Shown piece by piece: positions 52,862 to 61,396 of a stretch of 64,000 bases of DNA. The DNA is taken from assembly GCF_002929555.1 (NCBI RefSeq), contig NZ_PJJP01000035.1, forward strand, positions 165,156 to 229,155, written 5' to 3'. Within the stretch, counting starts at the first letter, position 1. Every line of letters starts with the position of its first letter. The notes under the pieces are model-generated. The model had not been told where the DNA came from. It worked only from the letters and a program-made list of their open reading frames with translations, and made no database searches. Source of the DNA: Cryobacterium sp. N22. Lineage in GTDB: Bacteria > Actinomycetota > Actinomycetes > Actinomycetales > Microbacteriaceae. A program made the translations under genes and the position numbers.

Positions 52862-54838
52862 CTACCTGTCGTGAGCGGCCAGGCGGGCGAGGCGCTCGTT
52901 GTAGTCGTTGAGCTCGGCCTCGCCGGTGCGATCGGCGTTGCGGTCCCGACGCTTGGTTTCCTTCTCATCGCTGCGCCCCCACTGGATGGCCACGATGATG
53001 GCCAGCGCGATGGTCGGGATCTCGCCGACGCTCCAGGCGATCCCGCCGCCGGCCTGCTGGTCGGCCAGGGCGTTCAGCCCCCAGTCGCGGCCCATGGCGC
53101 CGTACCAGTCCGCCAGGAGCAGGCCGGTGCCGGTCATCAGGGCCAGGCCGAAGAAGGCGTGGAACGCCATGGTGCCCAGCAGCAACAGCAACCTGAAGGT
53201 GTACGGCAGGCGGAACGGCACCGGGTCGATACCGATCAGCGACTGCACGAACAGGTACCCGGTGATCAGGAAGTGCACGATCATCCACTGGTGGCCGATG
53301 TGGTCCGTCGTCGCCCAGCTGAACAGCGACGTGTAGTAGAACACCCACAGCGACCCGGCGAAGAGCACCGCGGCCACGATCGGGTTCGAGATGATGCCTG
53401 CGAAGCGGGAGTGCACGGCCAGCAGGATCCATTCACGGGGGCCCCGGCTGCCGTCACGGCGCATCCTGATGGCACGGGCCGCCAGGGTGACCGGGGCGCC
53501 GGGAACCAGCAGCACCGGCACCAGCATCGTGAGGGCCATGTGCGCGAGCATGTGGGTGGAGAAGAGGTACTTCTCGTACACGTTCACGCCGCCGTTGGTG
53601 ATGTAGAACAGGGTGACCATGCCGACAGTCCAGAGGATGGTGCGGTGCAGCGGCCAGCTGTCGCCGCGGCGGCTCAGCCGCCAGACCCCGGCGAGGTAGA
53701 AGAAGATGCCGAACGCGCAGAACAGCCCCCAGGCGAGATCGAAGTTCCACTCGGTGAAGTACCTGGCAAAGGTGAGCTCGGGGGGCAGTGGCTCGCCGGT
53801 GAGGATCTGGGCCGGGGTGGCGGTGGGGATCGCCGTCGTGACCACTTGGGCGACCGGAGTGGCCGTTCTGGCCAGGGCCGCGGCCACGCCGCTGGCCAGG
53901 CCCATGAACGCGATCTCACCCACCACGAGCCACCAGAAGAAGGTGTCGGTGCGGCCGGCGCCGCTCTGCATCCGGCTGATCAGGTACCGGCGCTGCAGCA
54001 CGCCGAAGCCGCCGAGCACGAGCAGCAGGGCCACCTTGGCGAGAACCAGGATGCCGTAGCCGGTGAGCAGTTGGTCCCAGCTGCCCACGCGCAGCTCGGC
54101 GCTGACGTAGCCGGATGCGGCGACCACCACGAAGCTGACCAGCGCGAGGGTGGAATACCGGCCGACGACCTCACGCAGGCGTGTGGACGAAAGCTGGTTG
54201 TGCAGCAGGACGATGGTGAGCAGTCCGCCCAACCACACGGCAGCGAAGATCAGGTGCAGGCCCAGGGCGGTGATGGCCGCGTCGTGGCCCTCGGCGCCGG
54301 CGGAGTGCCCCTGCTGGGCCATCGGCAGCAGCGCGAGCAGGGCGAGCACGGTGACGAAGACCAGCGCGGTCTGGTTGCGCACGGCGAAGCAGAGCACGGT
54401 GACGGCGGCGGCGATCAGGGTGGTGGACAGCCACGCCTGGCCGAGCTCGATCTGGCTGAAGAACTGACCGACGGTGGCGCTGAACGTGTCGTTGAAGCTG
54501 ACCGTGGCGTTGGTCACCTGGAGGAAGGTGAGGAAGCCGGTGACCGCGGACGCGATGGTGAGGAAGGCGGCGGAGCCGGCGGCCAGGTCGATGGCGGTGC
54601 CGTACTCGCGCTCCTTGGGGCTCAGGGCGAAACAGGTCAGGACCAGGGCGCCGATGGTGCCGGCTGCGCCGAGGTTGACGAGCAGCTTGGCGACCGGAAG
54701 GCCCCACCGCACCAGGGGGCCGGGATCGGCGAGCAGCTGGGCCTGGGCGCCGCCGCCGTATGCCAGGCCCGCCACCGTCGCCACAATCGCGGCCAGCAGC
54801 AGGGCTGCCGGCCCGATGATTCGAACATAACGGGGCAC
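52862..54838 (-). CDS. CopD-CtaG fusion, copper import/cytochrome oxidase assembly
   Basis: The 658-aa protein joins an N-terminal CopD-like part (about residues 1-320, eight helices with GLHLIFAAVWLGGLLTIVLL) to a C-terminal caa3-type CtaG part (about 340-620, helices with YLFSTHMLAHMALTMLVPVL and HFLITGYLFVQSLIGIDP). His in these helices would carry copper to cytochrome oxidase. The fusion is usual in actinobacteria. GTG at 54838 follows GGAGG at short spacing. The charged C-terminal tail (WGRSDEKETKRRDRNADRTG) is cytoplasmic. Confidence 0.9.
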   Translation of the reverse strand: MPRYVRIIGPAALLLAAIVATVAGLAYGGGAQAQLLADPGPLVRWGLPVAKLLVNLGAAGTIGALVLTCFALSPKEREYGTAIDLAAGSAAFLTIASAVTGFLTFLQVTNATVSFNDTFSATVGQFFSQIELGQAWLSTTLIAAAVTVLCFAVRNQTALVFVTVLALLALLPMAQQGHSAGAEGHDAAITALGLHLIFAAVWLGGLLTIVLLHNQLSSTRLREVVGRYSTLALVSFVVVAASGYVSAELRVGSWDQLLTGYGILVLAKVALLLVLGGFGVLQRRYLISRMQSGAGRTDTFFWWLVVGEIAFMGLASGVAAALARTATPVAQVVTTAIPTATPAQILTGEPLPPELTFARYFTEWNFDLAWGLFCAFGIFFYLAGVWRLSRRGDSWPLHRTILWTVGMVTLFYITNGGVNVYEKYLFSTHMLAHMALTMLVPVLLVPGAPVTLAARAIRMRRDGSRGPREWILLAVHSRFAGIISNPIVAAVLFAGSLWVFYYTSLFSWATTDHIGHQWMIVHFLITGYLFVQSLIGIDPVPFRLPYTFRLLLLLGTMAFHAFFGLALMTGTGLLLADWYGAMGRDWGLNALADQQAGGGIAWSVGEIPTIALAIIVAIQWGRSDEKETKRRDRNADRTGEAELNDYNERLARLAAHDR

Positions 54839-54917
54839 CCCTCCAGCTTAACCGGCGGGGGAAGCCGAACCCGCCGTGGCCGGTGGCCGCGCAGCCGGTC
54901 GGCGCCGGTTAACGAGC

Positions 54918-54947
54918 GGTGGGCGCCGACCGAAGTCGACGCCCACC
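54918..54947 (-). terminator. cUUCGg-tetraloop hairpin after HU gene
   Basis: Read on the minus strand, GGTGGGCGTCGAC and GTCGGCGCCCACC pair as a 13-bp stem (one G-U) around a TTCG loop. It begins 20 bp after the HU stop. There is no long T run, but the stable C(UUCG)G loop and position suggest a terminator or mRNA-end protector. The same loop form occurs in the S14-operon hairpin at 55493-55528. Confidence 0.65.
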
Positions 54948-54967
54948 GGTACTACGAAAGCTGAAAC

Positions 54968-55255
54968 CTACTTGGCGGCAGCCTTGAGCTTGCTACCAGC
55001 GGTCAGCTTGACGCGGTGGCCGGCAGCAATGGCGATCTCTTCGCCGGTCTGCGGGTTGCGGCCGGTGCGAGCAGCGGTTGCGGTGCGCTCGACGCCGAGC
55101 CATCCCGGGATGGTGACCTTGCCGTCGTTCGCAACGGTGTCGGCGAGGGTTGCAAAGAAAGCGTTCAGAACGCCGTCGACAGCAGCCTGGCTCTGGCCAG
55201 AGTCTGCGGCAACCTTGGCAACGAGCTCGGTCTTGTTCAGCGACTTGTCAGCCAT
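54968..55255 (-). CDS. hupB: HU-family DNA-binding protein
   Basis: The 95-aa protein is a canonical HU: KTELVAKVAADSGQSQAAVD, VNDGKVTIPGWLGVERTA and the beta-arm NPQTGEEIAIAAGHRVKL, with the proline-bearing arm (RNPQTG). It bends DNA and compacts the nucleoid. GAGGA at proper spacing precedes the ATG. No long Lys/Ala-rich mycobacterial tail is present; it ends in GSKLKAAAK. It is monocistronic between two UUCG-type hairpins. Confidence 0.95.
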   Translation of the reverse strand: MADKSLNKTELVAKVAADSGQSQAAVDGVLNAFFATLADTVANDGKVTIPGWLGVERTATAARTGRNPQTGEEIAIAAGHRVKLTAGSKLKAAAK

Positions 55256-55492
55256 TGAGTGTCCTCCTCGGACCTTCGTCTGTAAAAACAGGTATTCACG
55301 TGAAGCGGGCGCGTTTGGAAAACGCCTCCGTTGGTCGGTTCGACCGCGTTGAATCTAGCATTGATCCGCGGGATTCCGCGGATTTACGGCGTTTTGGGCC
55401 GCTTTGCACGGTGGATTGGGGTGTGTTTATGCTGTGCGCGAACTGAACGCCCCCGTACGGGGACGGCGGTGCCGTTCGGCCGTGGACACAGA

Positions 55493-55528
55493 ACAGGGGA
55501 TGTCCGACCGAAGTCGGACATCCCCTGT
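55493..55528 (-). terminator. cUUCGg-tetraloop hairpin after the ribosomal protein operon
   Basis: A perfect 16-bp stem, ACAGGGGATGTCCGAC (55493-55508) with GTCGGACATCCCCTGT (55513-55528), encloses CGAA on the plus strand, i.e. TTCG on the minus strand. It starts 40 bp downstream of rpsN. No long T run follows. The rest of 55256-55492 is divergent leader/promoter sequence for HU with nothing else distinct. Confidence 0.75.
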
Positions 55529-55567
55529 GGATACTGCGCTGTTCGCGGTTACGCGATCAGTAGCTGG

Positions 55568-55873
55568 TTACCAGCTGGACTTGGTGATGCCGGGCAGCTC
55601 GCCGCGGTGCGCCATGTCGCGGAAACGAACGCGCGAGATGCCGAACTTGGAGAGGTGGCCACGGGGACGACCGTCAACCGCGTCGCGGTTGCGCAGGCGA
55701 ACCGGCGAGGCGTTGCGGGGCAGCTTCTGGAGGCCCTTGCGAGCCTCTTCGCGGGACTCGTCGGTGCCGGCCGGGTCGACAAGAGCCTTCTTCAGCTCAA
55801 GGCGCTTGACGGCGTAGCGCTCGACGATAACCTTGCGCTGGTTGTTCTTGGCAATCATGCTCTTCTTCGCCAT
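55568..55873 (-). CDS. rpsN: Ribosomal protein S14, zinc-ligand-free (long) form
   Basis: The 101-aa S14 has [20 protein letters not shown] and the C-terminal [20 protein letters not shown] motif. It is the long form without the CxxC zinc ribbon of the short S14 type Z, so it needs no zinc. In actinobacteria this form is often made under zinc shortage through Zur. It is last in an operon with L33 and L28 (2-bp gap). Here it lies downstream of zur and znu genes, which supports the zinc link. Confidence 0.95.
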   Translation of the reverse strand: MAKKSMIAKNNQRKVIVERYAVKRLELKKALVDPAGTDESREEARKGLQKLPRNASPVRLRNRDAVDGRPRGHLSKFGISRVRFRDMAHRGELPGITKSSW

Positions 55874-55875
55874 TT

Positions 55876-56043
55876 TTAGCGCTCCTCACGGAAGTCAACG
55901 TGCTTGCGCACTACGGGGTCGTACTTCTTGAGTACGAGACGGTCGGGGTTGTTGCGACGGTTCTTCTTGGTCACGTAGGTGTAACCGGTTCCTGCCGTCG
56001 AACGCAGCTTGATGATCGGACGTACGTCCTGAGCCTTAGCCAT
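55876..56043 (-). CDS. rpmG: Ribosomal protein L33, zinc-ligand-free form
   Basis: The 55-aa L33 [20 protein letters not shown] then [20 protein letters not shown] has the L33 core but no Cys, so it is the C-minus paralogue. Its ATG overlaps the rpmB stop by one base (TAATG), giving tight coupling. It belongs to the 50S subunit. Zur-linked C-minus L33 genes spare zinc in other actinobacteria; whether a C-plus copy exists elsewhere in this genome cannot be seen. Confidence 0.93.
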   Translation of the reverse strand: MAKAQDVRPIIKLRSTAGTGYTYVTKKNRRNNPDRLVLKKYDPVVRKHVDFREER

Positions 56044-56279
56044 TAGATTTTCTCCCCACGTGCGAGCAGGTCCTTGACGACCGACTCAATGCCGCGAGCA
56101 TCAATAACCTTGATGCCCTTTGCCGAGAGGGTCAACGTGACGTTGCGGCGAAGCGACGGCACGAAGTACTTCTTGGTCTGCACGTTCGGGTCGAAACGAC
56201 GCTTGGTGCGCCGGTGCGAGTGTGAAATGTTGTGTCCAAAGCCGGGAACGGCTCCGGTCACCTGGCAGGTTGCTGCCAT
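56043..56279 (-). CDS. rpmB: Ribosomal protein L28, zinc-ligand-free form
   Basis: The 78-aa L28 [20 protein letters not shown] then [19 protein letters not shown] keeps one N-terminal Cys but lacks the second Cys of the zinc-binding CxxC (CQVT), so it is the C-minus form. It is the first gene of the L28-L33-S14 operon. GGAGGA precedes the ATG. A stable hairpin in the leader lies 18 bp upstream. No Zur box is visible before it, so it may depend on read-through from zur. Confidence 0.93.
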   Translation of the reverse strand: MAATCQVTGAVPGFGHNISHSHRRTKRRFDPNVQTKKYFVPSLRRNVTLTLSAKGIKVIDARGIESVVKDLLARGEKI

Positions 56280-56296
56280 GGTTTTCCTCCAATACC

Positions 56297-56314
56297 GAAG
56301 GGCGAATGCCCTTC
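56297..56314 (-). promoter_or_regulatory. Hairpin in the rpmB leader
   Basis: On the minus strand GAAGGGC and GCCCTTC form a 7-bp stem with a 4-nt loop, ending about 18 nt before the rpmB ATG and next to its GGAGGA site. No T run follows, so it is not a clear terminator. It could be a leader element affecting translation or processing. The rest of the 176-bp gap after zur shows nothing else. Confidence 0.45.
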
Positions 56315-56455
56315 CCAAGATCTCTTGTCGGCCAGCTCGCGTTGGATTCCACCCGGAAGCGGCCGGCCGAAAGGTGAGTTTCAGCGGCTGATTCGGTGGG
56401 AAGAAAAGTCACGAACAAGCAATGCACGCACAGATATGCGCAGCAGCTACTCAGC

Positions 56456-56863
56456 TTACGGGGTGGGGCGGTCCGATGCAAGCGCGGTGCACGCTGCGCA
56501 GAGGCCGAAGATGTCGATGACGTGCGCGGCTTCGGTGAATCCGTGCTTCGCCGCCTCCTCGGTGGCCCAGTTCTCGATGGCGTCCACCTCGATCTCCACG
56601 GTGAGTCCGCAGTTGCGGCAGATCAGGTGGTGGTGGTGATCCGTGGTGCTGCACGCCCGGTACAGGCTCTCGCCGTCGGGCGACTGCAGCGAATCGGCGT
56701 CGCCCTCCAGCGCCAGGTCGGCGAGCGCGCGGTAGACCGTGGCCAGGCCGATCGGGGAGCCGCTAGTGTGCAACGCGGAGTGCAGGCCCTGGGCGCTGAC
56801 GAACCCCTCGGCGCGGCCGAGCTCGGTGCGCACGGCCTCTCGCTGCCAGGTGTTTCGCTTCAT
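56456..56863 (-). CDS. zur: Zur, Fur-family zinc repressor
   Basis: The 135-aa protein has the Fur winged helix (RNTWQREAVRTELGRAEGFV, GLATVYRALADLALEGD) and the metal region YRACSTTDHHHHLICRNCGL then FGLCAACTAL, with two CxxC pairs for the structural zinc and a His cluster for the sensing site. Zinc-bound Zur represses uptake genes. It is translationally coupled (4-bp overlap) to znuB, so it is co-made with the importer. Promoter-proximal Zur-box-like repeats stand before znuA and aztB. Confidence 0.9.
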   Translation of the reverse strand: MKRNTWQREAVRTELGRAEGFVSAQGLHSALHTSGSPIGLATVYRALADLALEGDADSLQSPDGESLYRACSTTDHHHHLICRNCGLTVEIEVDAIENWATEEAAKHGFTEAAHVIDIFGLCAACTALASDRPTP

Positions 56864-57696
56864 GATTCCAACCGTAGCCCGACGCGGGCGGGAGTGTGCA
56901 CGCCTCCGGTGCGCGCGGCCAGCGAACGTGCCGCCAGGGCGAGCAGGAAACAGGCGGCGGCGGTGAGCGCGATGGCGGGCCCTGCCGCCACGTCGAGGAC
57001 GCGGGATAGCAGCACGCCGACGACCCCGGATCCGGCGCCGATGAGCGGCGCGAGCACGACGATGCCCGCCGCGGTACGCATCAGCAGCCGGGCCGCCGCG
57101 GCGGGGGCGGCGATCAGGGCGATGGCGAGGATGGCGCCCACCGCGGGCATCGCGGTGACCACAGTGGCGGTGATGAGCACCAGGGTGAGGAGTTCAATCG
57201 GCCACTCCCGGTATCCGGCCGCCCGGAAGCCGGTGCGGTCGAAGGTGGAGAACAGGATCTCCTTGCCGAAGAGGAGGGCCGCGAGCACCGCGACGCCGAG
57301 CACCGCGACGGCGAGAATCACGTCGCCGTCGGTGACGGTGAGGATCGAGCCGACCAAATAGGACTCCACGTGCACGGGCAACGACGGGTTCAGTGCCTGG
57401 AGCAGCACGCCCAGCGCGAACCCGGCGGTCAGCATGATGCCCGACGCCACCTGGCTGCCCTGCCGGCGCACCCGGCCGAGCAGGGTCATCACCATGACGA
57501 TCACAGCGCTGGCCACGGCGGCGCCCAGGGGGATGCTGACGCCCAGCAGCGCCGCCGCGACCGCGCCGGGGAACGTGGCGTGGGTGAGTGCCTGGGCGAA
57601 GAAGGTGCGCCGGCGGAGCAGCACCAGGGTGCCGACCAGGCCGCTCAGCGCACCGATCACGGCTGCGGCGAGCAGGGCCGTCTCGAAGTAGCCCAT
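56860..57696 (-). CDS. ZnuB-type zinc permease (second)
   Basis: The 278-aa ABC-3 permease has about eight helices with LVLLRRRTFFAQALTHATFP and FSTFDRTGFRAAGYREWPIE (coupling helix). It is a paralogue of the preceding permease gene and may form a heterodimeric channel with it. ATG 57696 overlaps the previous stop by one base, and its own stop overlaps zur by 4 bp. The long frame above it is shadow. Metal preference is inferred from ZnuA and Zur. Confidence 0.9.
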   Translation of the reverse strand: MGYFETALLAAAVIGALSGLVGTLVLLRRRTFFAQALTHATFPGAVAAALLGVSIPLGAAVASAVIVMVMTLLGRVRRQGSQVASGIMLTAGFALGVLLQALNPSLPVHVESYLVGSILTVTDGDVILAVAVLGVAVLAALLFGKEILFSTFDRTGFRAAGYREWPIELLTLVLITATVVTAMPAVGAILAIALIAAPAAAARLLMRTAAGIVVLAPLIGAGSGVVGVLLSRVLDVAAGPAIALTAAACFLLALAARSLAARTGGVHTPARVGLRLES

Positions 57697-58598
57697 CAGG
57701 CGGTCACCGATTCCGGCTGCGGCGGGGTGGCCGGCTGGGCGGGGCGGCGCATCCGGTCGACCGCGAGCCGGCCGAGGAGCACGAGCAGGTAGCCGGCCAC
57801 GAGCACCAGCACCACGGTGGCGCCGCTGGGCAGGTCGATGCCGGCGGTAACGGAGGCTTCGAAGCCGAGCGTCAGGCCCACCCAGGCGCACAGTGCGGCG
57901 AAGCCGGCCGCGAGCGGGAAGAGAGCCCAGAGCCGCACCGTGATCAGCCGGGCGACGGCGCCGGGCACGATGAGCACCGCGAGGACGAGAAGGTTGCCGA
58001 CGGCGCTCGACGCGGCGACCACCACGAGGGCGATGGCCACGTTGAGCACCAGGTCGAGCAGCACCGGCCGGTAGCCCGCCGCGGCGATCGCGGTGCGGTC
58101 GAATGCGCGGAAGACCTGCTGCTTGAGGGTGAGGCCCACCAGGAGCAGCGCGATCGCGCAGATGACCAGCGTCTGGGTCACCTCGGCGGCCGTCACCGTG
58201 AGCAGCCGGCCGAAGAGCAACTGTTCCAGCTGGCCGGCATAGTTGGTCTGCCGGGAGACGACGAGGATGCCGATGCTGAACATGGCCGTGAAGACGATCG
58301 CGATCGCCGCATCCCCCGACACGGCTCGTCGGGTGATCACGGTGAGTACGATCGCGGCCAGGACCGCGGCGATCATGGCGCCGACGAAGAGTCCCTCGCG
58401 GCCGCCCCAGACGAAGCCGATGGCGATGCCGGGGAAGACCGAGTGGGTGAGACCGTCACTGATGAATTCGAGGCTGCGCAGGTTGACGAGCACTCCCACG
58501 ATGCCGGCGACCAGGCTCAGAGCGAGCAGCACGACCAGCGCCCGCGCCATGAACGGCAGGGTGAACGCGGTGACGAGGGGCCCGAACAGGTCGGCCAT
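57696..58598 (-). CDS. znuB: ZnuB-type zinc permease (first)
   Basis: The 300-aa ABC-3 permease has nine helices, [20 protein letters not shown] (the gate segment) and the coupling sequence [19 protein letters not shown]. It pairs with the ATPase gene whose stop lies directly before it (no gap). Two permeases in one znu operon is less common than one and suggests a heterodimer. It acts in the inner membrane to import zinc. Confidence 0.92.
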   Translation of the reverse strand: MADLFGPLVTAFTLPFMARALVVLLALSLVAGIVGVLVNLRSLEFISDGLTHSVFPGIAIGFVWGGREGLFVGAMIAAVLAAIVLTVITRRAVSGDAAIAIVFTAMFSIGILVVSRQTNYAGQLEQLLFGRLLTVTAAEVTQTLVICAIALLLVGLTLKQQVFRAFDRTAIAAAGYRPVLLDLVLNVAIALVVVAASSAVGNLLVLAVLIVPGAVARLITVRLWALFPLAAGFAALCAWVGLTLGFEASVTAGIDLPSGATVVLVLVAGYLLVLLGRLAVDRMRRPAQPATPPQPESVTA

Positions 58599-59390
58599 TC
58601 AGTGGCCTTCGTGGCCGGGGACGACGAGCGTGTGCTGGTCCATCTCGACGCCGACCTCGTGGAAGGTGCGCTGCACGTTGTCGAGGGTGAGCACGCTTTC
58701 CCGCGGGCCGAAGGCGACCTGGCTGCCGTTGAGCAGCAGAACCCGCTCACACACCGCCCGCGCGAGTTCGAGGTCGTGGGTGGACACGAGCACGGCGACG
58801 CCGTCGGCCTTGAGCCGCTCGACGGTGCCGACGAGGGCGTCCCGGTTGGACTGGTCGAGCCCGTTGAAGGGTTCGTCGAGCAGCAGCAGCCGGGGGCCGG
58901 CCGCCACGGCGCGGGCGAGCAGGCCGCGCTGTTGCTGGCCGCCGGAGAGTTCGCCGAACCGGGTCTTGGACAGGCGTCCGAGTCCCACAGTCTCCAGCGC
59001 CGCGGCAACGGCCGTGCGGTCCTTCTTGCCGGGCAGGCGCAGCCAGCCGAGTTCGCGGTAGCGGCCCATCATGACGACCTGCTCGAGGCTGACCGGGAAC
59101 TCGGGGTCGAGCTCGTCGGTCTGCGGCACGTAGCCGATGCTCCCGGCTGGGGCCGCGGGCTGGCCGAGCACCTCCACGGTGCCGGACGTTTGCTGGATCA
59201 GCCCCAGGATGCCCTTGAGCAGGGTGGACTTGCCCGAGCCGTTGGGCCCGATCAGCGCGACGGCCTCACCGGCATGCAGGTCGAAGTCGATGCCGGTCAG
59301 AGCGTCGCGCTGGGCGTAGGCGAACGAGGCCCCGGAGACGCGGAGGGCGAGCGGTGCGGGCATCCGCTGCTGAGAAGGGTTCTCGTTCAC
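58599..59390 (-). CDS. znuC: ZnuC-type zinc ABC ATPase
   Basis: The 263-aa ATPase has Walker A GPNGSGKST (about residues 49-57), Q-loop YVPQTDEL, signature LSGGQQQRGL, Walker B LLLLDEPFNGLD and H-loop VSTHDLELA. GTG at 59390 begins 7 bp after znuA; ATG 59363 (MPAPLAL) is an alternative. It energises zinc uptake through the two permeases that follow it. The C-terminal extension EVGVEMDQHTLVVPGHEGH ends in His, possibly a metal-binding tail. Confidence 0.93.
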   Translation of the reverse strand: MNENPSQQRMPAPLALRVSGASFAYAQRDALTGIDFDLHAGEAVALIGPNGSGKSTLLKGILGLIQQTSGTVEVLGQPAAPAGSIGYVPQTDELDPEFPVSLEQVVMMGRYRELGWLRLPGKKDRTAVAAALETVGLGRLSKTRFGELSGGQQQRGLLARAVAAGPRLLLLDEPFNGLDQSNRDALVGTVERLKADGVAVLVSTHDLELARAVCERVLLLNGSQVAFGPRESVLTLDNVQRTFHEVGVEMDQHTLVVPGHEGH

Positions 59391-59397
59391 TGTTCAA

Positions 59398-60411
59398 CTA
59401 TTGCAGGTCGGCGGGCACGGCGCTGGGCGTCACACCCCAGGACTCGAGGATGAGGCTGACGTTATGCAGCTGGGAGGCGATGTAGGTGGAACCGGCGCTG
59501 TCGGCCGGGCCGAGCGAGTCGCCGTAGAGGGCGTCGTCGCCGGAGTAGACCGCGACCCCGGCCTCGGCGGCGATGGTGTCTGCCGCCTTCGGGTTGATGG
59601 AGGCCTCGGAGAAGACGGCCTTGACACCGGTGGCCTTGACCGCGGCGACCAGGGCGTCGATTTCGGCGGCACTGGGCTCGGCGTTGTCGTCGAAGCTCGG
59701 GATGACGCTGCCGACGTAGGTGATGCCGTAGGCGGCGGTGAAGTAGCCGAAGGCGTCGTGGTTGCTCACCAACAGGCGCTCGTCGGCGGGGACGGCGTCG
59801 ATGTTCTCGTGGATCCAGCCCTCCAGCTCGGCGAGCTGGGCGGTGTAGGCGGTCTCGTTGGCCTCAAAGTCGTCGGCGTGGGCGCTGCTGGCGTCGGCCA
59901 GGCCGTCGGCGATGGTGGCGACCATGGCCTCGGCATTTTTCACGTCGGTCCAGATGTGCGGGTTGCCGCCGGAGTGATCGTGGCCGTGCTCGGCTTCGTC
60001 GTCGTGCTCGGCCTCGTCGTCGTGGCCGGCCTCGTCGCCCTGGATGGTGATGCCCTCGTCGGAGTCGATGGTGACGCCGTCGAAGCCAGAGGCCTCGATG
60101 GCGTCGTCGAGCCACTCCTCGAGCCCGACGCCATTGATCACGAGCACATCCGCGGCGCCCAGGGCCGTGAGGTCGGCGACCGACGGGTCGTAGCTGTGCG
60201 CGCTCTGGTTGGCCTGGATGAGCTGGGTGACCGTGACGCCGTCGGCGTCGCCGACGATGTTGCGGGTGAGGTCGGCGATCTGGGTGGTCGTGGCGACAAC
60301 CTTGAGGTCGTCGTCCGATCCCGCGGCGTTGGTGGCGGTCGCGGAGCATCCGGCCAGCACGAGTGCCGCGGAGGCGGCCAGGGCGGGCAGGAGCAGTCTG
60401 GTGGTCTTCAC
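59398..60411 (-). CDS. znuA: ZnuA-type zinc-binding lipoprotein
   Basis: The 337-aa lipoprotein (lipobox ASAALVLAGC) has a cluster A-I fold and a His/Asp-rich loop DEAEHDDEAEHGHDHSGGNP at about residues 125-150, typical of zinc ZnuA, plus ligands in NQSAHSYDPS, NPHIWTDVKN and SNHDAFGYFTAAYG. I choose GTG 60411 (VKTTRLLLPAL) because a TAGCGT -10 lies 7 nt upstream, giving a leaderless mRNA; the longer frame to 60453 crosses the promoter. A Zur-box-like repeat overlaps its -35. Confidence 0.92.
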   Translation of the reverse strand: MKTTRLLLPALAASAALVLAGCSATATNAAGSDDDLKVVATTTQIADLTRNIVGDADGVTVTQLIQANQSAHSYDPSVADLTALGAADVLVINGVGLEEWLDDAIEASGFDGVTIDSDEGITIQGDEAGHDDEAEHDDEAEHGHDHSGGNPHIWTDVKNAEAMVATIADGLADASSAHADDFEANETAYTAQLAELEGWIHENIDAVPADERLLVSNHDAFGYFTAAYGITYVGSVIPSFDDNAEPSAAEIDALVAAVKATGVKAVFSEASINPKAADTIAAEAGVAVYSGDDALYGDSLGPADSAGSTYIASQLHNVSLILESWGVTPSAVPADLQ

Positions 60412-60418
60412 CTGTGGA

Positions 60419-60447
60419 ACGCTACGCCTATTGATAATGATTGTCAA
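60419..60447 (-). promoter_or_regulatory. znuA promoter with overlapping Zur-box-like repeat
   Basis: On the minus strand TTGACA (60442-60447) is followed 17 bp later by TAGCGT (60419-60424) and then, 7 nt on, by the GTG start. The imperfect palindrome TTGATAATGATTGTCAA (60431-60447, plus strand) covers the -35 and spacer. AATCATTATCA in it resembles the actinobacterial Zur motif. Zinc-loaded Zur bound here would block initiation. Confidence 0.82.
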
Positions 60448-60466
60448 AACCATTAGCCGGGTCAGG

Positions 60467-61186
60467 TCAGAGGTGCCGCAGGTACCGCTCGGGGGCGTCG
60501 AGGAAGCTGGCCCAGTTGGTGACCAGGTCGAGGTCGCGCCAGGCCCGCTCGCGCAGGCCCCATTCGCCGACCTCGAGGATGCGGGCGCCCGGCAGGGCGG
60601 CGAGCAACGGCGAGTGCGTCGACAGGATCACCTGGGAACCGCCCTCGGCCTGCAGCGCCTTGAGGTGGCCGAGCAGCGCCAGGCAGCCGGAGAAGGACAG
60701 GGCGGACTCGGGTTCGTCGAGCACCCACAGGCCCCGCCCCCTGAACCTGTCGACGGCCAGCTCGAGGAAGGATTCCCCGTGCGAGATCTCGTGGAAATTC
60801 GGTTCCGGCCGGCTGCCCGGATTCTCCTCGAGGTAGGTGAAGAAGCCGTGCATGGTCTCGGCGCGCAGGAAGTAGCCGCGGCGGGTGGTGCCGGCGCTCC
60901 GCACCAGCCGCAGGTGGTCGTGCAGGGAGGATTCGCTGACCCGGGTGGAGTTGCGTGCGCCCGTGGAGCCGCCCTCGGGTGAGAGTCCCCAGGCCTGGGC
61001 GATCGCCTCGACGAGGGTGGACTTGCCGGCACCGTTCTCTCCGACGAAGACCGTCGCCGGCCCCAGGTCGAGTCCGTCGTCGAGCAGCTGGGCCACCGGT
61101 GGCAGGGTGGCGGGCCAGGTGTTCCTGGCACACGGATGCTGCGGGTCCTCCTCGATCCGGCGCAGGGGCGTGCTCTCGAAGACCAT
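60467..61186 (-). CDS. AAA/ABC-type ATPase (COG3910-like)
   Basis: The 239-aa soluble ATPase has Walker A VGENGAGKST (about residues 48-57), Walker B WVLDEPESALSFSG and H-loop ILSTHSPLLAAL, with a segment between that gives a lid-type signature AETMHGFFTYLEEN. It lacks membrane partners and resembles the predicted ATPases of overcoming-lysogenization or Rad50/MutS-like type; the role is unknown. GGAGGA precedes ATG 61186. It runs tail to head away from znuA. Confidence 0.85.
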   Translation of the reverse strand: MVFESTPLRRIEEDPQHPCARNTWPATLPPVAQLLDDGLDLGPATVFVGENGAGKSTLVEAIAQAWGLSPEGGSTGARNSTRVSESSLHDHLRLVRSAGTTRRGYFLRAETMHGFFTYLEENPGSRPEPNFHEISHGESFLELAVDRFRGRGLWVLDEPESALSFSGCLALLGHLKALQAEGGSQVILSTHSPLLAALPGARILEVGEWGLRERAWRDLDLVTNWASFLDAPERYLRHL

Positions 61187-61234
61187 GCCCCATCCTCCCC
61201 CTCCGCACCGCGATTCGCCGACCAGCAGCGGCCC

Positions 61235-61290
61235 GACGTGCGGCAAACACCCCCTTCCCCGGCGTCGAAGGGGGAATCTGCGGCAACTCG
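61235..61290. repeat. Tandem stem-loop repeat, unit 1
   Basis: This 56-bp unit has arms ACCCCCTT/AAGGGGGA, a left end GACGTGCGGC and right end TGCGGCAACTCG, giving an imperfect palindrome. The right 12-mer is exactly shared with unit 2 and with 39924-39935. It lies in the 210-bp gap between the ATPase and GNAT genes. Confidence 0.7.
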
Positions 61291-61308
61291 GCGATGCACC
61301 CCACCGGT

Positions 61309-61364
61309 GACATCGGGCACACTCCCCCGTCAGGGCCCACAAAGGGGGAGGTTGCGGCAACTCG
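61309..61364. repeat. Tandem stem-loop repeat, unit 2
   Basis: A second 56-bp unit starts 74 bp after the first. It shares GAC--CGGGC-type left end, the CCCCC/GGGGG stem and TGCGGCAACTCG, but has a different loop. The stem and ends are conserved while the loop is not, the pattern expected of an element kept for its structure. It ends 21 bp before the -10 of the GNAT gene. Confidence 0.7.
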
Positions 61365-61396
61365 CGGTGGCGACGCCCGCCGTCTACTCTGTTGCC

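Noticed and set aside
52763..54964. Plus-strand open frame of 733 codons
   Set aside because: It is antisense to the CopD-CtaG gene and made of low-complexity Gln/Gly/Asp/His sequence.
57588..59453. Plus-strand open frame of 621 codons
   Set aside because: It is antisense to znuB and znuC, which have full family motifs.
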